Shown here piece by piece: positions 46,572-55,834 of a stretch of 64,000 nt of DNA. The stretch lies in the NCBI RefSeq assembly GCF_019977395.1, contig NZ_AP024660.1, positions 1,612,001 to 1,676,000 of the forward strand. Direction: 5' to 3'. Below the pieces are notes generated by a model that saw nothing but the letters and a program-made list of their open reading frames with translations, was not told the origin of the DNA and searched no databases. The DNA comes from Arthrobacter sp. NicSoilC5. GTDB lineage: Bacteria; Actinomycetota; Actinomycetes; Actinomycetales; Micrococcaceae. A program made the position numbers and the translations under genes. How positions within the stretch are numbered: position 1 is the first letter of the stretch; every line of letters begins with the position of its first letter.

Positions 46572-48052
46572 TGAAACTGTCCGAACGCATCAACGCGGTC
46601 CAGTCACGCAACCAGGCGGCGGGCACCGCGCTGCTGGAGCCGCCCCTCCCCGCACCCGTGCACTCGCCAGCCCCCGCGGACAGCATGGAACGGCACCCGG
46701 CGCACGCCGCCGTCGTGCATTCAACGCACGACGCCGGCACCCAGCAGGTGCCCACGGCACCCAGGGTGGATGTCTTCGCAGCCATGAAGGACAGGGCAGC
46801 CACCGCCCTGTTCGAACGCATGGGGACGCGCTTCAACGACGGCGCCGTAAGTGAACAGGAGCTGCGGAGCACCGCCAAGGAGGAACTCACCCGCATCGTC
46901 GACGCCGAGCAGGTGCCGCTGACCCCGGAGGAACGCACCCGCCTGGTCCAGGACGTCGCCGACGACGTGCTGGGCTACGGCCCCCTCCAGCGCCTCCTCG
47001 ACGATCCTGCCGTCACCGAAATCATGGTCAACCGCATGGACCAGATCTATGTGGAGCGCAAAGGCAAGCTGACGCTCACCGAATCCCGGTTCAGCTCCGA
47101 GGAGCACCTGCGCAAGGTCATCGAACGGATCGTGTCCAAGGTGGGCCGCCGCATCGACGAATCCTCGCCATTGGTGGACGCCCGCCTGGAGGACGGTTCC
47201 CGTGTGAACGCGGTCATCCCGCCGCTGGCCGTAGGCGGCTCCTCCCTGACCATCCGAAAGTTCAGCAAAACCCCGCTGACCGTCCGCAACCTCATCGACT
47301 TCGGCACGCTGACGCCGGAAATGGCCGAGCTCCTGAACGCCTGCGTCAAAGCCAAGCTGAACATCATCGTCTCCGGCGGCACCGGTACGGGCAAGACCAC
47401 ACTCCTTAACGTCCTGTCCTCCTTCCTGCCGCACGACGAACGGATCGTCACCATCGAGGACGCCGTGGAACTGCAGATCCAGCAGGACCACGTGGTGCGG
47501 CTCGAAAGCCGGCCGCCCAACACCGAAGGCAAGGGCGAAGTTACCATCCGCGAACTCCTCCGTAACTCCCTCCGCATGCGCCCGGACCGGATCGTGGTGG
47601 GCGAGGTCCGCGGCGGTGAATCGCTGGACATGCTCCAGGCCATGAACACCGGCCACGACGGCTCCCTCTCCACCGTGCACTCCAACTCCCCCCGTGACGC
47701 CGTGGCCCGCCTGGAAACCCTGGTGCTCATGGCCGGCATGGACCTTCCATTGCGGGCCATCCGGGAACAGATCGCCTCCGCCGTGAACCTCATCGTCCAG
47801 ATCTCCCGCCTCCGCGACGGCTCCCGCCGCATCACCCACGTCACGGAGGTCCAGGGCATGGAAGGCGACATCGTCACCCTCCAGGACGCCTTCGTGTTCG
47901 ACTACTCTGCAGGCGTGGACGCACAGGGCCGGTTCATGGGCCGGCCGGTGGCCACCGGCATCCGGCCCCGCTTCATTGACCGGTTCGAAGACCTCGGCAT
48001 CCACGTCTCCCCCGCCGTGTTCGCCACCCCGCTGGGTCCAGGCGCGAAGTAG
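46571..48052 (+). CDS. cpaF: CpaF/TadA pilus assembly ATPase, Tad locus 2
   Basis: 493 residues: a variable Pro/Ala/His-rich N-terminus, then DDPAVTEIMVNRMDQIYVER, Walker A SGGTGTGKTTLLNVLSSF near residue 268, IVTIEDAVELQIQQDH and STVHSNSPRDAVARLE. The start ATG overlaps the cpaE TGA. The C-terminal half is nearly the same as locus 1, including the 20-residue stretch MAGMDLPLRAIREQIASAVN. Confidence 0.93.
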   Translation: MKLSERINAVQSRNQAAGTALLEPPLPAPVHSPAPADSMERHPAHAAVVHSTHDAGTQQVPTAPRVDVFAAMKDRAATALFERMGTRFNDGAVSEQELRSTAKEELTRIVDAEQVPLTPEERTRLVQDVADDVLGYGPLQRLLDDPAVTEIMVNRMDQIYVERKGKLTLTESRFSSEEHLRKVIERIVSKVGRRIDESSPLVDARLEDGSRVNAVIPPLAVGGSSLTIRKFSKTPLTVRNLIDFGTLTPEMAELLNACVKAKLNIIVSGGTGTGKTTLLNVLSSFLPHDERIVTIEDAVELQIQQDHVVRLESRPPNTEGKGEVTIRELLRNSLRMRPDRIVVGEVRGGESLDMLQAMNTGHDGSLSTVHSNSPRDAVARLETLVLMAGMDLPLRAIREQIASAVNLIVQISRLRDGSRRITHVTEVQGMEGDIVTLQDAFVFDYSAGVDAQGRFMGRPVATGIRPRFIDRFEDLGIHVSPAVFATPLGPGAK

Positions 48053-48062
48053 GGACGGGCCC

Positions 48063-48995
48063 ATGATCATCGCCATCGGAAGCGCCATCCTCCTCGCTGC
48101 CATCTGCCTGCTGGGCGTCGCGGTGCTTCTGCCGAGCGCCCCCTCGGTGCCGCTGGACCGCCGTCGTCCATTTGAACCCGAGCCGCCCTCCTCCCTGTCC
48201 CGCCTGGCACTCTCCGGCGTGAAATCCTTCGAACGGCTGCTGGCCGGCCGGAACGTCAAGCTGTTCTCCCGCCCGGAACTGGAAAACGCGGGCCTGCGGC
48301 TCAGCCAGGCCGAGTTCTTCCTGCTGGTGGGGATCGGCGCCTGCGTCGGCATGCTGGTGGGCCTGGTGACAGTAGGCCCCTTCATGGGACTGCTGCTCGC
48401 CCTGCTGGCACCCTTCGTGGGCAAACTGGTCCTCGGATTCCTGGCCGGCAAGCGCCGCACCGCCTTCGATAGCCAATTGGGCGACACGCTGCAGCTGCTC
48501 TCCGGCGGCCTGCGCGCCGGCCACAGCATCCTGCGCGCCATCGATGCCGCCGCGAACGAGTCGCAGAAGCCAACGTCCGAGGAGATGCGGCGGGTGATCA
48601 CCGAGACCAGCCTCGGCCGTGACCTGCTCGCCGCCCTCAACGACACCGCCGACAGGATGAAGAACGAGGACTTCGTCTGGATCTCACAGGCCATCCAGAT
48701 CAACCGCGAAGTGGGCGGCAACCTGGCCGAGGTGCTGGACCAGGTCAACGAGACCATCCGCGAGCGCGCGGAGATCAAGGGCCACATCAAGGCGCTGGCC
48801 GCGGAAGGCAAGTTCTCCGCCTACATCCTGATCGCCATGCCGTTCGGCATCGTGGCCATGTTGCTGGCCGTGAGCCCCAGCTACATGAACTCGATGTTCA
48901 CCCATCCGCTGGGGTGGGTGATGATCGGTGCTTCCTTTGTCCTGATGACCATCGGTGCGCTGTGGATGCGCAAGATCATCGACCTGAAGTTCTGA
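48063..48995 (+). CDS. tadB: TadB inner-membrane platform protein, Tad locus 2
   Basis: 310 residues, GspF family. N-terminal helix (IIAIGSAILLAAICLLGVAV), middle hydrophobic pair near residues 80-125, F domain LGDTLQLLSGGLRAGHSILR and INREVGGNLAEVLDQVNETI. The ATG is 10 bp after the cpaF stop. Confidence 0.9.
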   Translation: MIIAIGSAILLAAICLLGVAVLLPSAPSVPLDRRRPFEPEPPSSLSRLALSGVKSFERLLAGRNVKLFSRPELENAGLRLSQAEFFLLVGIGACVGMLVGLVTVGPFMGLLLALLAPFVGKLVLGFLAGKRRTAFDSQLGDTLQLLSGGLRAGHSILRAIDAAANESQKPTSEEMRRVITETSLGRDLLAALNDTADRMKNEDFVWISQAIQINREVGGNLAEVLDQVNETIRERAEIKGHIKALAAEGKFSAYILIAMPFGIVAMLLAVSPSYMNSMFTHPLGWVMIGASFVLMTIGALWMRKIIDLKF

Positions 48996-49002
48996 GGACC
49001 CC

Positions 49003-49887
49003 ATGAACCTCATCGTCCTGCTCTCAGTCCTGCTGGTCTGCCTCCCCCTGGGGGCCGTGGCCTGGTCCGTCCTCACGGTGGACAAGCAGGGCCGCGCGGC
49101 GGTCACCGACCTGCTCTCCCGTGGCGCCCCGCCCGTCGCAGTTGCACCCACCGGAGCGCCCGCACGGCTCGAAGCCCTGGGCCGGCGCCTTACTCCCCCG
49201 GCCTACGTCGCGTTCCTGGACCGCCTCCTGTCCCTCGCCGGACGCCCGGCCTCCATGCCGCTGGGAAAGGTGCTGGGATCCAAGCTCGCCCTCGGCCTGG
49301 CCGGGGTGGCCATGGGCGGCTACCTGGCCGCAATCGGCAGCAGTCCCCTGATGAAACTCGCCGGGATCTTCGTCCTGTTCCTTGGCTACTTCATCCCGGA
49401 CCTGCTCCTCTACAGCAAGGGGCAGGAGCGGCAGAAGGCCATGCAGCTTGAACTGGCCAACACGCTTGACCAGATGCTGATCTCCGTGGAAGCAGGGCTT
49501 GGCTTCGAAGGCGCCATGGCCCGGGCCGGTGAGAACGGCAAGGGCCCGCTGGCCGAGGAACTGGTCCGCACCCTGCAGGACATGCAGGTGGGACGCAGCC
49601 GCCGCGAGTCCTACATCGCGCTGGCGGAACGGACCAGCATCCCGGAACTGCGCAGCTTCGTGCAGGCCGTGGTCCAGGCCGACACGTACGGCATCGCCAT
49701 CAGCCGGGTCCTTAGGGTCCAGGCCAAGGTCATGCGGGTAAAGCGCCGCCAGCGGGCCGAGGAAAAGGCCATGAAGCTGCCGGTCATGATCCTTTTCCCG
49801 CTGCTGTTCTTTATCTTTCCGGTCCTCTTCATTGCCATCCTGGGACCGGCCGTGATCAACACCGTGGTGACCTTCAGCGCACAATAG
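49003..49887 (+). CDS. tadC: TadC inner-membrane platform protein, Tad locus 2
   Basis: 294 residues, GspF family: LANTLDQMLISVEAGLGFEG and RTLQDMQVGRSRRESYIALA, ending with a hydrophobic C-terminus. GAGGA lies before the ATG; 7 bp after tadB. It is the last core gene of Tad locus 2. Confidence 0.9.
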   Translation: MNLIVLLSVLLVCLPLGAVAWSVLTVDKQGRAAVTDLLSRGAPPVAVAPTGAPARLEALGRRLTPPAYVAFLDRLLSLAGRPASMPLGKVLGSKLALGLAGVAMGGYLAAIGSSPLMKLAGIFVLFLGYFIPDLLLYSKGQERQKAMQLELANTLDQMLISVEAGLGFEGAMARAGENGKGPLAEELVRTLQDMQVGRSRRESYIALAERTSIPELRSFVQAVVQADTYGIAISRVLRVQAKVMRVKRRQRAEEKAMKLPVMILFPLLFFIFPVLFIAILGPAVINTVVTFSAQ

Positions 49888-49981
49888 ACGATACTCAGTG
49901 CGGCGGCAAGGTTACCTCAAGGTTTACACAGAATGATAAGAAATTGGACGCCGAAGGAATTCCAGGAAGTAGCCTTGAACA

Positions 49982-50464
49982 ATGCAGAGTCAACATCCCG
50001 GTTCCAGCGGAAAGAGCCCCGCTGCGGACTCCCCGCTGGCCGGGGTCACGTTGCCTGCAGCCCCCGGCCCGGCCGCAGGCGCGGCCCTCTCACTGGAAGC
50101 GGCTGCGCTCTTGCCGCTCATTGACGCAGCCGTGCTGGAGGAGCTCGAGGACGAGCTGGCCGGATCCGGACTGGCCCAACGCTTTGCCCGTGACTACGCC
50201 GCCATGTGGGACCTGCGCCTGGCCCGGCTGGGAACAGCCGTGGACAGCCAGGACGAGGCCTCGGCCCTGGATGCCGTCATCAGCCTGAAGATCAGCTCCG
50301 CCATGGTGGGCGGACTCCGGTTGGCCAGGCTCGCCGAACTCCTCGAAGGCCTGATCCGGCAGGGCGACTTCGTCCGGGGCCAGGCCATGATGGCCGGCGT
50401 GGCCCAGGACGGGGCACGGACGGTGTCCGAGCTGCAGTCGACCTACATTTTGGAAAAGGGCTGA
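49982..50464 (+). CDS. HPt-like protein lacking the phosphorylatable histidine
   Basis: A 160-residue protein with an Ala/Pro-rich N-terminus and a helical HPt-like domain. The HPt signature region reads VISLKISSAMVGGLRLARLA, where a normal HPt has His at the Ile (residue 100) and Gly after the Lys. It therefore cannot act as a His phosphotransfer protein by that site. It lies 94 bp after tadC of locus 2 and convergent, 3 bp apart, with a response regulator gene. It may bind receivers without phosphotransfer; that is inference. The HPt assignment rests on this one motif and the helical pattern. Confidence 0.65.
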   Translation: MQSQHPGSSGKSPAADSPLAGVTLPAAPGPAAGAALSLEAAALLPLIDAAVLEELEDELAGSGLAQRFARDYAAMWDLRLARLGTAVDSQDEASALDAVISLKISSAMVGGLRLARLAELLEGLIRQGDFVRGQAMMAGVAQDGARTVSELQSTYILEKG

Positions 50465-50467
50465 CCC

Positions 50468-51244
50468 CTAGGCGTCATCGGGACGGCGGGGCGCCAACCG
50501 GTACCCCACCCCGCGGACCGTCTGCAGCCAGCGCGGTGACAGCTGGTCCTCCTTGAGCTTGCGCCGCAGGTTTCCCACGTGGACCTCCACCGCCCGCTCG
50601 TCCGCCTCGCTGATGTATGTGTCCCGTTCATAGAAATCGCCCCGCACGGCCCTCACCAGGTCAGCCCTGGTGCAGACGGCACCGCCGCCCTTGAGCAGCA
50701 CATGCAGCAGGTCGAATTCACTGCGGGTCAGCCCCAGCGGCTCACCCTTGACCTCCACGGTGCGTGTCCGGTGGTTCAGCAGGAGGCCGTTGTGCCGGAA
50801 CACGCCGGTCTCGCCGTGCGTGTCAGGAACCGGCGCCTGTCCCAAACGGGCCGCCGCGTCCCCGGTTATCTCATGCCGGGGCCTGCGCATCATTGCCGCC
50901 ACCCGCGCCCGGAGTTCCCTTGGCCTGAATGGCTTGGCGATGTAATCGTCCGCGCCAGTGTTCAGCGCCGAGAGCAGGTCCGGTTCCTCCGTCCTTCCGG
51001 TCAGCATCACCACATAGGCATTACTGAAATTCCGGATTCGCCGTAAAACCTCGAACCCGTCAATATCCGGGAGGCCGATATCGAGCGTTACAACGTTGGC
51101 CTGCTTGCTGCGGACCACCTCAACCCCGGCCCGCCCATCAACAGCTGTATGCACTTCGAAGCCCGCTTGGGTCAGTACGCCTTCAAGGAGGTTGCGTACA
51201 TCCGCGTCATCTTCGATTACTACAGCTACACCAAGATCGTCCAT
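50468..51244 (-). CDS. OmpR/PhoB-family response regulator
   Basis: 258 residues. Receiver domain: acidic pair EDD (11-13), phospho-acceptor D55 in VVTLDIGLPD, Lys in YIAKPFRPRELRAR; C-terminal winged-helix DNA-binding domain (LTRSEFDLLHVLLKG, EVHVGNLRRKLKED, VRGVGYRLAP). ATG at 51242-51244 gives a normal start. It is divergent from the kinase at 51497 across 252 bp, so they probably form one two-component system. Targets are unknown; the Tad locus next door is a candidate. Confidence 0.9.
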   Translation of the reverse strand: MDDLGVAVVIEDDADVRNLLEGVLTQAGFEVHTAVDGRAGVEVVRSKQANVVTLDIGLPDIDGFEVLRRIRNFSNAYVVMLTGRTEEPDLLSALNTGADDYIAKPFRPRELRARVAAMMRRPRHEITGDAAARLGQAPVPDTHGETGVFRHNGLLLNHRTRTVEVKGEPLGLTRSEFDLLHVLLKGGGAVCTRADLVRAVRGDFYERDTYISEADERAVEVHVGNLRRKLKEDQLSPRWLQTVRGVGYRLAPRRPDDA

Positions 51245-51364
51245 TGCTATCCCTGCGCCAGGCGGAGATGGCCCCCCATTGGCCCAGCGCCAATGCCATT
51301 CCCGCTCCAACCATTTATACGCTACTAGTAAGCCCTGCTGATCACAGCTGTATTCGTCCGGAAA

Positions 51365-51378
51365 ATTGAAAAGTCAAT
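51365..51378. promoter_or_regulatory. Short inverted repeat in the divergent regulator/kinase gap
   Basis: ATTGA-AAAG-TCAAT is a perfect 5-bp inverted repeat in an AT-rich patch between the two divergent genes. The minus strand here reads TTGACT, a -35-like word for the regulator gene, so the repeat could be an operator. Short and unproven. Confidence 0.3.
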
Positions 51379-51496
51379 TATTATGACAAGACATGTGCAC
51401 TATGGATGGGAAAGGGTAAGTACCGGGGTAAGGAAAGCAATTCAAAGACCCTGGCAGGGCCTGTAATCCAGTTGCGAAAGGGTACGAGTCAGAAAC

Positions 51497-53164
51497 ATGG
51501 CTGAGCCATTGTTCCACCGGGGGCCTGGCCGGTTCTTCCGCGAGCTGGGACCCCGCGCCCAGGTGGCGTTGTGCCAGCTCCCCCTCACCCTCGTAGTGCT
51601 GGTCCTGGCGGTGATTACACCGTTCGCATGGCCCTCCCTTCTGCACAGCCCGATATACGGCGCAGGGCTGGCACTCCATGGCATCCTGTTCCTTGCCTGC
51701 TTCCTGGTGCCCTGGGAGCGATTGCCGCACAAGCCGTACCTGGTGATCCCTGTGCTGGACTTTGCGGCGATCGCGTTCCTGCGCAACGGCGCGGCACCGC
51801 TCCTCCCGGGCCTGGCCGTCCTGGTGGTCTTTCCGGTCATCTGGCTCTCCGCGTCCGGAATGCTGGCACGGAGCAGCCTGGTGCTCAGCTTCCTGGGACC
51901 GTTCTTCATCATGGCCCCCTCGGCCGTGGACCACTTGCCCGCTGTCACGGCATCGGACCTCACCACGGTGGTTCTTTTTCCCGTGATGATGCTTGCTGTT
52001 TCGCTGGCCATCCGCTTCGCGAGCGTCAACCTGCGGCTGCAGCAGCGTGAACTGGCGGAGAAGGACCGGGAACTCCGGGACCTGCTGGCGGCAAGCCGGG
52101 AACGGGAAAAGCTGCTCGAAACCGTCCTGGACGCCACCGACGTCGGCATTGCCGCCGTCGACCGTTCCGGCCACTTCCTGGTGTCCAACAGCCGCCAGCG
52201 CAGCTTCCGCCGCGCCACAGGCGCTGACGAGGCCTTCCCCGGCCAGGGGCACCAGCTCATCTTCGGCCAGGACCGCCGCACCCTGCTTCCCCCGGACCGC
52301 AGGCCCATCAGCCGGGCCATGGCGGGGGAATCCTTCGCCGACTACCTGGTGTGGGCCGGTGAGGGGCCGGAGCAGCGCGCCGTCTCCACGGCGGCACGTC
52401 CGCTTGTCAGCGAGGATGGCCGGCTCACCGGGGCGGTGGTGGTTTACACCGATGTGACCGGCTGGGTGGAGTCCGTGGCCGCGAACCAGGAACTGGTCTC
52501 CAACGTCTCGCACGAGTTCAAGAACCCGCTGAACTCGATCATTGGCAACGTGGACCTGGTCCTGGATGAGGCGGACCTGCTGCCGCCGCCCCTGGCCCAG
52601 CGGCTCGTGGTGGTCCAGCGGAACGCGGAGCGGTTGATGGACCTCGTGGCCGACCTGACGGCTTCCGCCTCCACCACTTTGAATGTCCACCCCAAACGGA
52701 CCGACCTGGCCAGCCTGGTGGAGACCAGCCTCAGTTCGGCCCAGGCCTCGGCACAGCGGTCCCACGTGGAGATCGCCGCCGATGTCCCCTCGCCCCTCTG
52801 GGCCTACGCCGACCCGCTCAGGATCGGGCAGGTCCTGGACAACCTGGTCTCAAACGCCATCAAGTACTCCCCCGGCGGCGGCAGGATCAGCATCAGCGCC
52901 ACAGCGGACAGGCAGTGGGTTAGGCTGAGCGTCACGGACACCGGGATGGGCATGTCGCACGAGGACGCGGCACAGGTCTTCACCCGCTTCTTCCGGACGG
53001 AAGCGGCCCAGCAGGCGGCCATTCCCGGGGCGGGGCTGGGCCTGTCCATCACGCGGATGATCGTGGAGCGGCACGGCGGCAGCATCATGTGCGAGAGCGG
53101 CGAGGGCCAGGGCAGCACTTTCACGGTGACGCTGCCGGCGGATGGTCCACCTCCGTCGTTTTAG
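51497..53164 (+). CDS. Membrane histidine kinase with PAS domain
   Basis: 555 residues. About five to six membrane helices (residues 22-172), a coiled-coil linker (180-210), a PAS domain (about 205-322), HisKA with H339 in NVSHEFKNPLNSIIGNV, and an HATPase domain with VLDNLVSNAIKYSP, DTGMGM and GAGLGLSIT. All catalytic boxes are intact. The signal may be sensed in the membrane or by the PAS domain. It ends 13 bp from the convergent truA stop. Confidence 0.9.
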   Translation: MAEPLFHRGPGRFFRELGPRAQVALCQLPLTLVVLVLAVITPFAWPSLLHSPIYGAGLALHGILFLACFLVPWERLPHKPYLVIPVLDFAAIAFLRNGAAPLLPGLAVLVVFPVIWLSASGMLARSSLVLSFLGPFFIMAPSAVDHLPAVTASDLTTVVLFPVMMLAVSLAIRFASVNLRLQQRELAEKDRELRDLLAASREREKLLETVLDATDVGIAAVDRSGHFLVSNSRQRSFRRATGADEAFPGQGHQLIFGQDRRTLLPPDRRPISRAMAGESFADYLVWAGEGPEQRAVSTAARPLVSEDGRLTGAVVVYTDVTGWVESVAANQELVSNVSHEFKNPLNSIIGNVDLVLDEADLLPPPLAQRLVVVQRNAERLMDLVADLTASASTTLNVHPKRTDLASLVETSLSSAQASAQRSHVEIAADVPSPLWAYADPLRIGQVLDNLVSNAIKYSPGGGRISISATADRQWVRLSVTDTGMGMSHEDAAQVFTRFFRTEAAQQAAIPGAGLGLSITRMIVERHGGSIMCESGEGQGSTFTVTLPADGPPPSF

Positions 53165-53176
53165 CAACGACGGGGG

Positions 53177-54070
53177 TCAGTGCTCGCGGACGGCCCGGGT
53201 CTGTTCGGCGCGGGCCAGCAGCTCGCTGTCCGACGGATATGCCACTTCCTCCAGCACCAGGGGATGCGGGGCCGCGAGGACAGACTTGGCATCCCGCTTC
53301 TGCAGCAGCAGCCGTTCGTACAGCCAGCCGGGTTCCTCCACGCCCTCCCCCACGTACAGGGCCGAGCCAATCAGCGCGCGCACCATGTTGTGGCAGAAGG
53401 CGTCGGCCTGGACGGTTGCCACGATGACGCCGTCCTCGCCGCGCCGGAACTCGAAGCGCTGCAGCTCGCGGATGGTGGTGGCACCTTCGCGCGGCTTGCA
53501 GAAGGACAGGAAGTTCTGCAAGCCCAGCAGCCGGGAGGATCCCTCGTTGAGTAGGTCCACGTCCAGCGGGTTTTTGTGCCACAGGGTGAAGTACCGCTCC
53601 AGGGGATCCCAGAGGGCAGGCCCGTCCGCGATCCGGTAGCTGTACCGCCGCCACAGCGCCGAAAAGCGTGCGTCAAAGCCGGCGGGTGCCGGCGAGATAT
53701 CGTGGACCTCCACCGCGCCGTGCAGGTCGCCGAGGGCGCGGTTCAAGGCACCGCGGAGGCGCCGCAGCATGGCGACGGCGGGATCGAGTTCGTGCCCGCG
53801 CGGCAGTCCCAGCCACTCGGCTTCGGTGAGGTCCAAATGGACCACCTGGCCGCGGGCGTGCACGCCGGCGTCGGTGCGCCCCGCGACGGTGACCCGTACC
53901 TGGCGCCGGACCAGGAGCTCGATTGCTTCCTCCAGGACACCCTGGACGGTCCGCCGCCCCGGCTGGAGCGCCCACCCGCTGAACGGGCCGCCGTCGTACG
54001 AAAGGTCAAGCCGGATACGCAAAAACCCGCCGCCCCCTGGAACGGGGGCCGCGGGTTTTTGGTGGTTCAC
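53177..54070 (-). CDS. truA: tRNA pseudouridine(38-40) synthase
   Basis: Makes pseudouridine at positions 38-40 of the tRNA anticodon arm. Family motifs: LDLSYDGGPFSGWALQPGRR and AGRTDAGVHARGQVVHLDL with the catalytic Asp. The longest start is GTG at 54068-54070 (297 residues), but its first codons are the rplQ terminator hairpin. A TTG at 54022 (LRIRLDLSYDGG) begins exactly where family homology starts and lies in the hairpin's T-run, so the start is uncertain. It follows rplQ as in other actinobacteria. Confidence 0.9.
   Translation of the reverse strand: MNHQKPAAPVPGGGGFLRIRLDLSYDGGPFSGWALQPGRRTVQGVLEEAIELLVRRQVRVTVAGRTDAGVHARGQVVHLDLTEAEWLGLPRGHELDPAVAMLRRLRGALNRALGDLHGAVEVHDISPAPAGFDARFSALWRRYSYRIADGPALWDPLERYFTLWHKNPLDVDLLNEGSSRLLGLQNFLSFCKPREGATTIRELQRFEFRRGEDGVIVATVQADAFCHNMVRALIGSALYVGEGVEEPGWLYERLLLQKRDAKSVLAAPHPLVLEEVAYPSDSELLARAEQTRAVREH
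54021..54060 (-). terminator. rplQ terminator overlapping the 5' end of truA
   Basis: AAAAACCCGC (54021-54030) pairs with GCGGGTTTTT (54051-54060), and a C/G-rich inner stem continues it. On the minus strand it ends in GGGTTTTTG, a classical U-tract, 43 bp after the rplQ stop. It lies within the first codons of the longest truA frame. Confidence 0.85.
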
Positions 54071-54102
54071 AGACCTAAGTCTATGCGAAGAGAATCAGCG
54101 AA

Positions 54103-54675
54103 TTACTTCGCGTCCTTCTCCTCGGCTGCGGGAGCCTCGGCAGCTTCCTCAGCGGCCGGAGCCTCTTCGGTTGCAGCTTCTTCAGCAGCAGGTGCCTCGT
54201 CGGTTGCAGCAGCTTCCTCAGCGGCCGGAGCCTCTTCAGCGGGAGCTTCCTCGGCAGCCGGAGCAGCCTTGGCAGCAGCCTGGGTAGCCTCAGCTACGAC
54301 GGCCTGCTTGGCGGAAACCGGCTCGAGGACCAGTTCGATGACAGCCATGGGAGCGTTGTCGCCCTTGCGGTTGCCGATCTTGGTGATGCGGGTGTAGCCG
54401 CCGTCGCGGTTCTCCACAGCCTGCGCAATGTCGGTGAACAGCTCGTGGACGACGCCCTTGTTGCTGATCAGGCCGAGGACGCGGCGGCGGGAAGCCAGGT
54501 CGCCACGCTTGGCGAAGGTCACCAGGCGCTCTGCGTACGGCTTCAGGCGCTTGGCCTTGGTCACCGTGGTGGTGATCCGCTTGTGCTCGAACAGGGATGA
54601 GGCCAGGTTCGCGAGCATCAGACGCTCGTGAGCCGGGCCGCCGCCGAGGCGCGGACCCTTAGTGGGGGTAGGCAT
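54103..54675 (-). CDS. rplQ: 50S ribosomal protein L17 with long acidic tail
   Basis: 190 residues. The first ~120 are normal L17 ([39 protein letters not shown]). The remaining ~60 are an Ala/Glu/Pro low-complexity tail built of repeated APAAEEA-type units. Actinobacterial L17 is often extended this way. It follows rpoA with a 68-bp gap. Confidence 0.96.
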   Translation of the reverse strand: MPTPTKGPRLGGGPAHERLMLANLASSLFEHKRITTTVTKAKRLKPYAERLVTFAKRGDLASRRRVLGLISNKGVVHELFTDIAQAVENRDGGYTRITKIGNRKGDNAPMAVIELVLEPVSAKQAVVAEATQAAAKAAPAAEEAPAEEAPAAEEAAATDEAPAAEEAATEEAPAAEEAAEAPAAEEKDAK

Positions 54676-54743
54676 AATTGTTTCTCCTCATGTGGAAGCC
54701 GTGGGCGGCACACCATGGTGCTGCCCGCCGGCCAAGGTCTGGT

Positions 54744-55754
54744 TTAGAGTTCGTCGTCGCCGAAAGCGGCGTCGTCCTCTTCGATTGCTGCGGCGCGTGC
54801 TGCGAGGTCAAAACCGGGAGGCGAGTCCTTGAGGGACAGGCCCAGTTCAACCAGCTTTGCCTTGACCTCGTCAATGGACTTTGCACCGAAGTTGCGGATG
54901 TCCATCAGGTCAGCCTCGGAGCGGGCAACGAGTTCACCCACGGTGTGGATGCCCTCACGCTTGAGGCAGTTGTAGGAACGGACGGTGAGGTCCAGATCCT
55001 CGATCGGCAGTGCCATGTCGGCTGCCAGGGCAGCGTCGGTGGGCGACGGGCCGATCTCGATACCTTCAGCTGCGGTGTTCAGCTCACGGGCCAGACCGAA
55101 CAGTTCCACCAGGGTGGTGCCTGCGGAAGCAACGGCATCGCGCGGGGCGATGGCCTGCTTGGTCTCGACGTCGACAATCAGCTTGTCGAAGTCGGTGCGC
55201 TGCTCAACACGGGTTGCTTCCACGCGGAAAGTAACCTTCAGCACCGGCGAGTAGATGGAGTCAACCGGGATACGGCCGATCTCTGCGTCGCCGGACTTGT
55301 TCTGAGCTGCCGAAACGTAGCCGCGGCCGCGCTCGATGGTCAGTTCGAGTTCGAACTTGCCCTTCGAGTTCAGCGTGGCAATGTGCAGATCCGGGTTGTG
55401 GAATTCGACGCCGGCCGGCGGAGCGATGTCCGCGGCGGTGACGACTCCGGGGCCCTGCTTGCGCAGGTAAGCCACGACGGGCTCGTCGTGCTCGGAGGAA
55501 ACCGACAGGCTCTTGATGTTAAGGATGATCTCGGTGACATCTTCCTTGACACCCGGAACCGTGGTGAACTCGTGCAGCACACCATCGATCCGGATGCTGG
55601 TTACGGCAGCACCGGGGATGGAGGAGAGCAGGGTACGGCGGAGGGAGTTTCCGAGGGTGTAGCCGAAGCCCGGTTCCAGCGGTTCAATGATGAAACGCGA
55701 ACGGTTTTCGGAGACTACCTCTTCGGAGAGGGTGGGGCGCTGTGCAATGAGCAC
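54744..55754 (-). CDS. rpoA: DNA-directed RNA polymerase subunit alpha
   Basis: 336 residues. The N-terminal dimerisation/assembly domain ([20 protein letters not shown]) and the C-terminal alpha-CTD ([20 protein letters not shown]) are intact, with an acidic tail. The start is GTG at 55752-55754. In many bacteria rpsD lies between rpsK and rpoA; it is absent here. Confidence 0.97.
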
Positions 55755-55834
55755 TTAGGTTTCCTTTCGGCGAGCATCCGCTATATGACGCAACACAGGT
55801 GGTGGAAATTCGGTCTGAAGACTTAACGCGCTGG

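Noticed and set aside
46721..48811. 696-codon minus-strand open frame opposite cpaF/tadB of Tad locus 2
   Set aside because: Shadow of the GC-rich cpaF and tadB genes, no domain seen.
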